Positions 47,185 to 59,100 of a stretch of 64,000 bases of DNA are shown here, piece after piece (within the stretch, counting starts at the first letter, position 1; each line of letters opens with the position of its first letter). The stretch comes from Oegoconia quadripuncta. Its lineage: Eukaryota > Arthropoda > Insecta > Lepidoptera > Autostichidae. The notes beneath the pieces are model-generated. The model made no database searches and was not told the DNA's origin. It saw only the letters and a list, made by a program, of their open reading frames with translations. Position numbers and translations under genes: made by a program. The stretch covers positions 20,454,801 to 20,518,800 of the forward strand of contig OX438753.1 of assembly GCA_949316235.1 (NCBI GenBank), read 5' to 3'.

Positions 47185-47300
47185 TACTTGGTGATTTTTT
47201 ATTCACCATAAAAAACAGCTGTTTCATACAAAAGTTCAGTGACCTAAACTGAAATATATGAAACAGCTGATTTTGTTTTTGAATAAAAAATTCACCAAGT
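47185..47300. mobile_element. Small inverted-repeat MITE, ~116 bp
   Basis: The left arm is ACTTGGTGATTTTTTATTCA and then AACAGCTGTTTCATA. The right arm mirrors it (TATGAAACAGCTG, then TGAATAAAAAATTCACCAAG T). Arms of ~40 bp with small indels and a ~35-bp core. Confidence 0.7.
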
Positions 47301-47449
47301 TACAGTGGCCATCCCACTGTAATCTAATGGGATTTGAATGTTGAATGTGCGACTCTCTTTGCCGACTACCAAAAAGAAGACTAACAATTCGACTGTATGT
47401 TTGTACGTTGCGAAATCTCCGATATTTGTGAACCGATTTAATTACTTTG

Positions 47450-47620
47450 TCTTTGTAAGGGTGGTCCCATACAAAAGGTGAAGATATACTCCGAAGATCT
47501 CCGAAGATAGAGGACAGAACCTTACAGCAGTCGCTGGTAGCAGGTCGCTTTCAACCTATCGCTCTGTAAATCTATGTGGAAAGACTATGTTCAGCAATGG
47601 ACATCCTGTGGTTATGTTGA
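47450..47620 (+). repeat. RTE-type LINE 3'-end fragment
   Basis: Contains GTAGCAGGTCGCTTTCAACC and TTCAGCAATGGACATCCTGT followed by GGTTATG. The terminus is shared with 45255-45450. Confidence 0.5.
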
Positions 47621-47909
47621 TATTGTTTTACTGCGTCTCAATACAGAATACAATTTGACAGATTATTGTCACCGATGCTTTGATATGGCTAGCACCTCTT
47701 CTCTCGCTCAGGCAGCCCATTTGTACAATATATATTAGTATTTAGTAAATTAGGTACATGCTTACTGGAATTTTGCTAAATACTATATTCAGCAATTGAT
47801 TAAAAGACGATAATCTGGCAACTTTGCGAAGCTGTCAAGTGTCAGACTGTCATATTTTCGCTCGCAAAATTTAAGGTAAAATTTTGGAAGATTCATACAT
47901 ATACACTTA

Positions 47910-48212
47910 GGGCGGGAATATACGTCAGATTTTATTTCCGATTGTCTGATCAGACTATCTAATCGTATTTACTCGATACACGTCGGATTGTTATGTCAGA
48001 CTTGAGTCGTTCTTGAGTTATTATCCGGAGTGCTTGCATGCGGAGCAGAAAGAAAAAATGGACGAAGCATGCATGCAAGCACTTGGTATAATAGCTCGAG
48101 AACGTCTGAGTTCAGAAAAAGTCTGACGTAACAATCGGACGTATATCGAATAAATACGATTCGATAGTCTGATCAGACAATCTGAAATAAAATCTGACGT
48201 ATATTCTCATCC
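47910..48212. mobile_element. Foldback MITE with ~87-bp inverted repeats, 303 bp
   Basis: The left arm opens GGGCGGGAATATACGTCAGA and the right arm closes with TCTGACGTATATTCTCATCC. The arms share about 87 aligned bases, including TGTCTGATCAGACTATC, with roughly one mismatch per ten. The core also has a nested inverted repeat around GTGCTTGCATGC/GCATGCAAGCAC. No transposase. Confidence 0.8.
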
Positions 48213-48611
48213 AAAATGTTTTTGTACTGCTAAATTCTTATCCTCATCCTGGGCCCTGACCGAAATAACAGTGTTGCCAATGGCTAAATTAAGACTAGGA
48301 CAGTGGGTTGCCATTCGTTTATGGTGATGGTAAGTCGGTCTAGAATTAAAAGTTCAAATTAGCATGCGCTGCAAAAAAAAGCGCATGACTCAACATTCAA
48401 ATAATACTTTTTATTGTACTTGAAGTTAGCTCAGGAGTTAATAGTGATCAGTATTCATACAAACTGTAATCGACCACGGGTAAAAAAATTACCGATATTC
48501 CCGGTATTTTAGTAATAAAAATTGGTCTAGTTCTCGTGAGCGAAATAGGTTGAAATTTATAAGTTCATACAAAAAATAAAAATGTCAAAATACCATTATA
48601 CACCCCAATTA

Positions 48612-48822
48612 GGATGTGTAATGTTATGGTATACCGAATTTCACTACCCCGAAATACGTTTGACCGAAGAACGTTTGAGCGAAAGCCGAGTACATTGCGG
48701 AGTTTGTTCATCATTAAAATTTTTAATTAAAACCAACTCCGCAATGTACTCGTCCTTTGATCAAACGTTATTCGATCAAACGTTTTTCGGAGTAGTGTAA
48801 TTCGGTATATCATTATACATCC
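48612..48822. mobile_element. Foldback MITE, 211 bp
   Basis: Outer repeats GGATGTGTAATG...GGTATACCGAATTTCACTAC and, mirrored, GTAGTGTAATTCGGTATATC...CATTATACATCC. The arms extend inward to ACTCCGCAATGTACTCG on both sides of an AT-rich core. An in-frame stretch across it is accidental. Confidence 0.75.
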
Positions 48823-48858
48823 AAACAATTTATAATAGAATACATTTTTTAACACATT

Positions 48859-49093
48859 TTATTTTAACGCATAACAGGTTGGTACTTGACCTCGATCATA
48901 CCTGATGTTAAGTGAAGATGAGGTCGAAGGTGAAAGCGTACTGACCCGGAAACCCCAACACATTTGGGTGACTGGCTATCTTATCTCTGACAACCGGAAC
49001 ACAACAATGCTATTAACATTGCTGCTTGGCGGCAGATTTAGATAAGAGGGTGGTAGCTAGCCAGGCGGACATTTAAAATGCCCTACCACCAAC
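48859..49093 (-). repeat. tRNA-derived SINE, family A (copy 7, head missing)
   Basis: Minus-strand copy from the A-tail side (GCATAACAGGTTGGTACTTG) to CCCTACCACCAAC. The tRNA-like head is lost. Confidence 0.8.
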
Positions 49094-49330
49094 ATCAATA
49101 CATTCACGCAAATAATCTTATGTGGCCCATTACGGTATAAAAACTGGTTACTATGGTATATCCTTAAGGCTTCGGTAACGCGTTTTTCAGATTGGTTCAG
49201 AACTTACATAATAAATAAATAAAAAATAACAAGCATGACTAAGCGCCTCTACCACCAACGTCTTGTCGACGTAACCCTAAGCTATTATTAGCTATATGAA
49301 ATAGCCATTGGAGTCGTTCCAACATTAGTT

Positions 49331-49507
49331 TAGTTCTACACTAAGCAACTAGGCTTGTAATATGTATACCAGATGGTTGATATACACGAATACAATTTTG
49401 TTAATGTATGTATATTAAAAATGCATTACATGCCCGTATTTTTATCATTCGAACTCGCGACTTCTGGACATATCAGTCATGGTGTACCACTATACCAAAC
49501 AGGTCGT
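49331..49507 (-). repeat. tRNA-derived SINE, family B (copy 3)
   Basis: Minus strand. The 3' body (CTACACTAAGCAACTAGGCT) is followed by a degenerate B box (ATTCGAACTCGCGAC) and head (ACCACTATACCAAACAGGTC). Confidence 0.65.
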
Positions 49508-50156
49508 TAGATTGATGTTAATTAAATCTTGGAGCGATGTTTATTAACTGTGGTTTTGGCACGTCAAGAGAATAGAACCAATTCATCTCTTCCTGTGGGT
49601 GTCGCAAAAGACACTATGGGACTTTTCATCAAAACTCAATATTATAGATTTGCACGTTTTATTGGCGATGGAATCACCCGTCACGTGTGCATTTCTGTAC
49701 ATTTTGAAAGGTTAACTGTGGATGTTGATTCAAGCAACTTCTATGGGATATCTCTGAGCACCCCATTTGGGATAAAGATCGTAAACATTATGTATGTAGG
49801 TATATATTATTATTTTGAAAATCTAAAGAAAAATACCTCTAATTCTTATGCAGTAAACAAATAATGTGACTCTATACTTGCCTTGTTTTCGAAAAAAATT
49901 ACCATGACTGCAATTTTAAATCTGACTGTAGTACTCCCATAAATATAAACTACACCCGACAAGAAGTTGGTTGTGAAAAGAGGTTATCTATAACACTTAC
50001 ATTAAACCTTATTGTATGATTGTCATCAGAGACCTGTAATCATTTGACTGGTCCTAAAACTCTATTCAGGAATACCTATACAGCGTCATTTATATCGATC
50101 AGCCTTGGAAAATGTTAGAAGTAGTGGCTGTATGGACAATGGAAAATTACGACACT
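49508..50156. other. Gene-free stretch below twinfilin
   Basis: Contains a 111-aa plus-strand open frame (49529-49864) with no family motif. It lies within the region just downstream of the twf stop codon. Nothing else recognised. Confidence 0.4.
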
Positions 50157-50161
50157 TTATT
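50156..50161 (-). terminator. twf: Polyadenylation hexamer overlapping the twf stop codon
   Basis: The last codons read CAA TAA A on the minus strand, so the canonical AATAAA overlaps the stop codon. If used, the 3' UTR would be only ~10-30 nt. No stronger signal is obvious immediately downstream. Confidence 0.45.
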
Positions 50162-53100
50162 GAGCTGTTTGCGACTTAGTAATTCTCTTGGCTCCCCTGT
50201 TGGGAGGGCCCTTGGGCTTGGCGAACGCTGGTCGGTGAAGATTCCGCTTCGGATGGATCTCATCGTACAGGAATGCCTCGGTCAACTCTTTGCCATCGTC
50301 GATTTCTAACTGCAAGTAAAAATATTATGTTAGGAAAAGCTTTGAACGTGAATTGAGTGATAAATCGGGATATTTTTCCAGGGAGAAGTAAATAATCTTT
50401 GCACATACACACACACAGCGACATCTAGCTCCACATTAAGCAACTAGGCTTGTGTTATAGATACCAGATGGTTGATAAACTACACAAATACATTTTTTTT
50501 TGTAAATTTAAGGTATAAAAAGCACCTTATACGAGAAGTAAGGGGGTGTCAGGATATTTTGGACAGGTTGTAAGAAAGCACCTTATACAAGAAGTAAGCG
50601 AGTGTCAGGATATTTTGGACAGGTTGTAAGAAAGCACCTTACACGAGAAGTGAGTGAGTGTCGGGACATTTTGGTGTCGGGACATTTTGGACAGGTTGTA
50701 AGAAAGCACCTTATACGAGAAGTAAGCGAGTGTCAGGATATTTTGGACAGGTTGTAAGAAAGCACCTTATACGAGAAATAAGCGAGTGTCAGGATATTTT
50801 GGACAGGTTGTAAGAAAGCACCTTACACGAGAAGTGAGCGAGTGTCAGGACAATTTAGAGAGGTTGTAAGAAAGTATATTACATGAGTAGTGAGTGATAA
50901 ATATCGGCACAATTTCAATAGATTGTAAGAAAGCGCCTTTCATACGAAGTGAATGTTGGACAGATGTTAATTAAATCAAATTAAATGAAAAATGTTTTAT
51001 TTCGTAAGTCATAAGAATAACATTTGAATTCGTCATGACATACAGTTATCGCTCATTCACTAGGCAGTCTCCCCAGAGAAGAACGAGCAAGAAACTCCGG
51101 GGTTGCTCTTTTTAAATAAGTCACTACAAATACAATTTGAAATAGTTGTAAAAGTTATGATCCGACAAAGAAAAATAAGAATAAAATATACTGGATATTG
51201 CCGAGCGGTTCATGTCCACGCATTCTTATCATCCAGATAGTTAGAAATTTTATAATAGCCTTTGGCAGATAGTTTCCGTTTAATGGTGTTTTAAATTTAT
51301 TTAAAGGCAAATTTTGAATGTCTACCGGAACCTTATTATAAAAGCGTATACATTGTCCCTTGAATGACTTAGTGACTTTGTGTAAGCGACTGCTATGGAC
51401 AGCAAGTTTATTTTTATATCTTGTATTAACATTGTGTATTTCACAATTTTTTCTAAACAAATGCAGATTCTTTCTTAATGCATTAAGTTTTCGTAAATAT
51501 ATTGCGATGCCAACTATACAACACGACAAAACTTACCCTTTTCGTAATTTCAAGTCCCATCTGCTCGATTATTTCTAGGAACTGCCCTTTGCAACTGGAA
51601 TACATCATGCGCTCCTTTATGGTGCAGTTATAGCCGGGCATTGAATAAATGAAGACTGAAAATAGAATTAACGATATTTGAGTTTTATAAGAAAATATAA
51701 CAAGACAATAATATTTTGACGGCCTATTCTAGTAGGTAGTGACCATAAACCAGTGGCGTGCATAGCGTTCTGTCACGGAGTATGACAATGATAAAATTTG
51801 CTATTAAATGCGAAAAAATACAACTTGATTAGAAATTTCTGTTCACATGAGTATGAATCAGCTATTTAGACAATGCATTTTGAGAAAAGCTTACAATTTG
51901 CTCGGATAGGTTTTTTTTTATGCACAACGGGTTTGTACTTGACCTCAATCACACCTGATGTTATGTGAAGCTGAAGTCAAAGGTGGAAGCGTACTGACCC
52001 GGAAACCCCAATACATTTGGGGGGACTGGCTATCTTACGTCTGACAACCGGAACACAACAATGCTATTAACATGCTTGGCGGCAGATTTAGATAAGATGG
52101 TGGTAGCTAGCCAGGCGGACATTTAAAATGCCCTACCACCAACCAAACCGAGACCTCCGAATCGTAAACCCAATGTTGTTTACATTGAGCCACGGAGGCG
52201 GTTAGGTACCGACTTTCTGCCTGAATGAAGGGCACGCCACTGCCACAAACCACACGTAGCTTTGCGTCCCTACTGCTGAGGTACAGCGTCCTACTTCTTG
52301 GAGCGGCCCATATGGCCATAATCCAACACGCGGGCTCGTTGTGAATTGATAGAGATGTGTCAAGCTAGTGGACTAGTTCCTAGGCGGCCTTTAGGCCACC
52401 AACTATTTAACGCGTCCTCCGAACCACGAAAACATTCATATGCCAGTAGTGGTCACCCATTCAACGACTGACCGCGTCAGACGTTGCTTAACTTGGCCGT
52501 TAGCCAAGTTAAGCGAAAAAAGCTAAACGAATAGCGAATGCGACGCAAGTGCTGATATAATGTTATATATTATTATTTACATTATACGTATACTACGATA
52601 TATACAGGGTGAATTTTTCAAGTGGGCTTTATTTCGTAGGTACACAGGGTACACTTAAAATAGTCAGATTTTACATTTTTAAGCTACTGCTTGTTCAAAA
52701 GGCATTTTTCCCCTGAGAAGAACAAGCAAGATCTCGAGAGGTAGCACTTTAAAAAAAAAAAAAAAGCTTATTATATAATAAATTATTAATTTATATTATA
52801 ATATTTCATTATTCATTGTGAAATAGCCTGATTATGCGAACGGGCTGTTTATGTCCATGAATGTTAATCATCTAAATAATCTGATATTTTATAACATGCT
52901 TTCTTAATAAGTTTCTGTTTTATAGTATCTTTAAATTTATTGAGGGGAAGATTTTGTATATCAACTGGAACCTTATTGAAAAAGCGTATATAACCGTTTG
53001 AATGAATTACTGACTTTGCGGAGGCGACTTATGTGACCTGCAAGTTTATCTTTATTTCTTGTATTGGCATATCATGTTTATTACTATTTTTCTTAAATGA

Positions 53101-56100
53101 TGCTATATATATTTTTGATATATATGACTCATGTATGGAAACATCAAAACAACCTTTGACATCCAAAATAGTCAGTTTGTTCAGCTTCACAATGTTCAAA
53201 TGTACAACTAATAAAAAAAAATAATAAGTTTAAAAAAAAAAAAAAAAAACTACAACTAATGGACAATGAGCAATTTCTCGACGTTTTGGTGAACAGTGCT
53301 TCTGCGTATTTCAGGTCTAGGGGGTGGTCTGTGAATATCCCCATGCGGTATACAATATCGTGCAACTAACCTACACTATCCATATGGTCGCCTTCATGTG
53401 TGTGCGTGAACACGTAGAGGTGGTACCTGGCCTCATCTTCTGGTACTTGTAGTGGCAACTCCGGTAGTGTTATGTTGGCAGCTTTGGACAGGTGGATCTG
53501 TTCCTCTTCCAAATCTGAAATGGTAGGATTAGTATAAATATAAGTGAAGTGTCATAATTTAGATTAACACATTATTTAAGTGCCTGCAACAAGTGACGCG
53601 TATTGCTAGCGTAAGCAATCACGTAACATTTAAATAAATGTGCTACTATTTTTTACCTCTTTTGCTTTTGTATATGAAACAAAACGGTATCCTTCCGTTT
53701 GGCAAAATATTTTTAGCCAAATTTTACTTCCCAAAAAACTTATCGCACTAGTTTGATTTCCCAAAAGCATCTTTAGCAAATTTATATTTCGCATTTTAAT
53801 CACTTGGTCAAATATTAATTTGGCAACTTTTTACTTGCTCAAGTTTTATTAAGTTACATTAAGCAAATTGCTTTATTTAGTAAAAAAATATATTCCAAAA
53901 ATAAGTTCGTTCAAATTTTCATTTTAATATGGGTGATAAATTGTAAAAATATGAAAAGTCTGATATAAATCATTATTATTATAACTATTACCTATTAAAT
54001 TGTCACTTCACACAATCAGAATAAACAAGCAAATACAATAGTTAAGTACAATGTTACGTAAGCTAGATTAGAACTGCTAGAAAAGTGGGTTAGGTTAGGT
54101 AAGAACTGTGATCCCTACAGAGCGCGAGCCGAGCGAGCGTGCCGGGGCAGCGGCCAGCGAAGCGCCGGAATTGATTTGTATAATAACAATATAATGAGTG
54201 ACAAAATTAAGAAATTTGACCCGTTATAATTCTTAAAAATACTGGTTCAAATTGAATGAAATTTTAAATATACGTGTCTTTACAATGCCTGCATAGTTAC
54301 TGAAAATTTCAGTCTTCTATTTTTATCCACAACGAAGTTACAGGGGGGTCGAAAATGGTCTGAATTGCTTCGAGAAAAGGATGGTACGGCCGTGACGCTT
54401 TTTTGCTCGACTTGGTGGGGGCACGGCCGTGCCCCCAGATTTTGGGAACAGCATGTTATGCCAAACCATATTTGACTACATAATACTTGGTAAAATGAAA
54501 CATTGCCATGAAATTATTTGTTCAACAATAAATTGCCGAAAATAGTATTGCTAACTGTAAAATTGCAAGAGCAAGAAAAGTTGTTTTGCCAAATGAAAAT
54601 TTGGGAAACATACTTTGGGAAACGTTCTTCGCCCAAAAATTAGTAATCCAAATAAAACACATTATGCTCGATAATCTGTGATTTTATTTCTCATCCTCTG
54701 CGGCATCCCTTTTAATACCAGAAGGCATAGTCACAGCATAGTGCCGTGTGGTATTGGCATGTAACAAGAACCACCCCGTCTCTTACCGTGAGTGTCGTAA
54801 AATTTACTTCGATAATATAATGCATAGGCTTGACACGGTCAAGAAGAGCAAGATAAAGGGGATTGGAAGTCTTTGGAGGAGGCTTACACCTACAATTAAG
54901 TATATACTGACACAACTAACAAATGAATTAAGAATACATACAAAAAAAAACAAATGTAAAAAAATGTAACGAAATAAAGCTTGTAATAATAAATGTCGGA
55001 AGAAGTAACGAAAGAAAAATATATAACGTGTAAACAACTAACTATAACTTTTCTTAGTCATATTTATTTTTAACAAGCGAAAAATGTTCATTGCGGCTCC
55101 TCCTGGCGAGTTAACACCATAACACTTATCTAAGAACCATCGCCGATGATTCACAAATAGATTACAGAAAACTGTATTTAAATCGGTCAATCCGTCTTGG
55201 AGATATATGGGTACATTTATTTGCACAAACAACCTCTCACCCCAAACGCCCAAACGCATATACTTTCTCCGTTTCGTTCTGCTTAAAAAATTGAAACCTT
55301 TCGGAATGTGTAGTTTTAAAGCCTACCGCCAAATAGCCAGTCCCCCGAATAAGATGGGTTTCCACCTTCGGCCTCATCTTCACTTAACATCAGGTGTGAT
55401 TGAGGTCAAGTCTTAACCAGTAGTGCATAAAACTCCCGTACTTACTTATCTTAAATTGTAAATAATTGTAAGAGCCTCTCTGTAATTCAGCTATGCTCTG
55501 CCTAGCTATGTCCGTTATTGGGAACGCCACGCCACCCATTGTAGATTGCCTGAAATGAGAAGGAATGAACAGTCACAAAATTTTCACAGATTTTTGAGTC
55601 ATCTCTCAATAGGCGAATATTGAGAGAGCGATCGAAAATGATTTCTATTTTAACAATAAATGCCAATATTATTTGGGGAAATGCCGCAGATATAAATACA
55701 ATATTTGTTTTACAAAAACGAGCTGTTCGCGCAATTCGTCAATTGAGACCTGCAGTGACACTTGGAGACAGATTTAAAGAGTATAATATTCTAACCTTTT
55801 CGTCACAGTACAGATAAAAAATTAAATGTAGGAAAAATAGTGATAAACATGATGTCAATACAAGAAATAAAGATAAATTTGCAGGTCACATAATTCGCCT
55901 CCGCAAAGTCAGTAATTCATTCAAAGGGTTATGTATAGGCTTTTTCAATAAGGTTCCTGTTGATATACAAAATCTTCCTTTCAATAAATTTAAAGATACT
56001 ATAAAACAGAAACTTATTAAGAAAGCATATTATTATAAAATATCAGATTATTTAGATGATAAACATTCATGGGCATAAACACCGTTCGCATAACCAGGCT

Positions 56101-59100
56101 ATTTCACAATTAATAATGAAATATTTTAATATAAAATAATAATTAATAATTTTGTAATATAAAAACCTTTTTTTTTAAAGAGCAACCTCTCGAGTTTCTT
56201 TCTTGTTCTTCTCAAGGGAAAATTGCCTTTTGAACAAGCAGTAGCTTAAAAAATGTAAAATCTGACTATTTTAAGCGTACCTTGTACCTATAAAGCATTT
56301 TTGATTATGATTATTTTATTTTGAATTCTAGGCTATTTTCTTTAGCAGGCAATAAAATGCATTTATTTGTATCTGTGGTCACACATAACAATTATAAAAA
56401 TAACTTTATGTTCCCCATGTTGGGTCACAACCTCCTCTCACTAGAGAGGGAATGAGTCATAATCAACCAACAAAGACACAATAATAAATGAGATAGAAAT
56501 ATCGTATAGAAATTTGGTGGTCGCCCATAAAGATCGCCCGCGCCAGATATTGCTTGGGATCCCAACTATGCCACTGCAGATTGGTGGATTGAAATACATT
56601 ACTATAAAATTATAAATAGAACACTAAATAATGCCGAGCCAATCGGGTAGGCGACGAATATGTTATGTAAATGAATGTATTTTCCTTATGTTGTGTTGTA
56701 GTATATGAATCACCTTTCCCCGTACTATAATCTAAGATGTATGTACCGATTATTTATCCAATAAATCCAATAAGTTTAGACAGACAATAAACGACCATCG
56801 TTAGAGCAACTTGTGTTATTTAATTACTCTCCAAGCCCCCACACCGCATGGCGACCCTGCCAGTGCTGCCTTTGGGCATTGCCTTTACATGGACCTTTTT
56901 GTGAAACAAAAATGTTTTTTTTTTTCTGAACAAAATAAATATGTGGCGTTGAAAGTTATACTCGCTCGCGAACAATATTGATACGTCAGGACCTAGAAGA
57001 AGCATTTTGGAAGAAAAGGAGGTGGATTGAAAAAAATATATAAAGATCAAGAAAAGACTTATGCAAAGAACAGGAAATAGAGAATATGGACACCTAAAAG
57101 AATGTTGGTGACTGACCAGTATGGTAAACGAGTGTGAAACTTATTTTACTAGTGTATCTACGAAAGTAATAAATAGATAGATAGATAGATAGATAAACGT
57201 TTATTTCAAATGTCCGCCTGGCTAGCTACCACCATCTTATTTATTTTTGGATTTTTCTTTTACTTGGGCTGTGACCTTGCTTCCTTTTGAGGTACGGAAA
57301 CATATCTGTCAATTATTTGTATTGCATTTCCAACTATTAAGAAAAAAGGGTCAAATATGCGGAAACCAGATTCTATTTTCAAAATTCCTTTCTTCCCTAG
57401 GGAAGCAATTATTTGGGGTCTTGCGGAAAAGATCCAGAGAAGAGATACGTTTATTTGTGAAGTAATTACCTTGAGTCTGTTCCATAGTTGGTGTTGACCT
57501 CACCCTGTTGGAGTTCTTTCAGTGCTTCCTCTCTGTCAGTTAACGGGGCCGGCGCACTGACGCCTGTCAAGTGTGCCTTGTACCCGCTTAGACTCACTTC
57601 GTCCTGAAAATAAGGTATATTTTCTTCCTAGTAGAAATATATTAGACGTAGCAGTTTCATACAAGGACAGACAAGAATAGCAAGTATTTAAAGACCTAAA
57701 GCCCAACTGCTTTCTATTTTGGGGGCGCCATGTTGGATTTTTTACCATTACGAAACCTTCAAGCCATTTATTCTACAAGAGCACAAGATATATTAGTTAC
57801 CGATTGACTTGAAGGATCTTGAAAAATAGACTAATATTAAGCCATGACCGAATGTTAGTTAAATTTTAATACCCAAATTGATAAAAAATGTCATTCCAGA
57901 CTTCAAAGATTATACTCAATTTTTAGGCATTACTTTGGACGCCAAATTGCAATAAGGTTCTCATGTTCATAAATTGATGAACAAGATCAGCTCTACAGCA
58001 CATACAGCCAAAGAAATTGGACAGGTACATAAATAATTATTACTTGATTATTATATTTTAGTTATTTCCACTGTCTTACGCTTACAGTATTCTTCTGTGG
58101 AGAAAACCCGCAGATATAAATAAACGAACTTTCATTTGCTTCTCAGTTCAATGCCAATTTTTTCACATACCTCAACCATTTAACCACCTTCCACATTCAC
58201 GAACAATAAGTGCATGCACTTATTATTTATTTCAATTATCCTAGTTTCCAAGAAAATAAACCTAAAAAACAATAAAATAAAATCGATTTTTATTTGATGT
58301 ATGTCGGTCTGCAGTACTAAGGTGGAATGATCTTTATTACTATATTGTATAATTAGTGCTGGCCAATCACCCTGCACATCAAGCATTCTTAGCAGGAACT
58401 TTACCTTAACAGTAGCATGCATCTCGTCTTTGATATGTGCTGATCCAAACTCCTGCTTCAGTGTTGCTTTAGTGGAAGCATACAGCATCTTCTGCCTGAC
58501 AGCTGCACTGTCTGGTGACCAGCTCAGCAGAAGCCATTCATGACCCAGGGAGTTCTTAGAATCAAACCTGCAATGGAGAAATAAAACTTCATATAGCCAA
58601 AACGAACAGGCATCTTTAATAATTTTAATAAGATGGACTCAGATGATTCGACAAGTGTTCAATTTTCCTATTTTTGTTAAGTAACACTACAAATGAATTT
58701 CCTTTGTACTTTTCTTTCATGGTCAATTGGTTTAAGAATGCTAGAAGGCTTTAATTTCCTATGTCTTAGCTCAGTATTCACCTAAGTAGAGCAGTGATGC
58801 GTGATAATAAAATTGCTTCAATATAATATCACCACTCCTGCACTAGTATTCCCATTGGGTGACCAGATACACCTGTTCTCTGCTCTGATTTGATGATTTT
58901 GACAAACTTAGCAAGCACATCTCTTCTATTTTAATCCAGGACTCATTTTATTATTGAGTTCACTGTAAATCTGTGCTTATGTGAAATCAAGTGACTCTCT
59001 CCTCTTTTGTGAAAGACTTAGAATACCGATTTTACAACTGAATATTTAGCTGTTAAACTGTTTCAGCCATTTTCTGTAATTGTTGCATCAGCCGGGCAAG

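Noticed and set aside
49529..49864. 111-aa plus-strand open frame
   Set aside because: No motif and no family likeness. Located in the flank of twf next to SINE DNA.
50520..50945. CRISPR array
   Set aside because: The units are contiguous tandem 56-mers with no unique spacers, in a eukaryotic intron.
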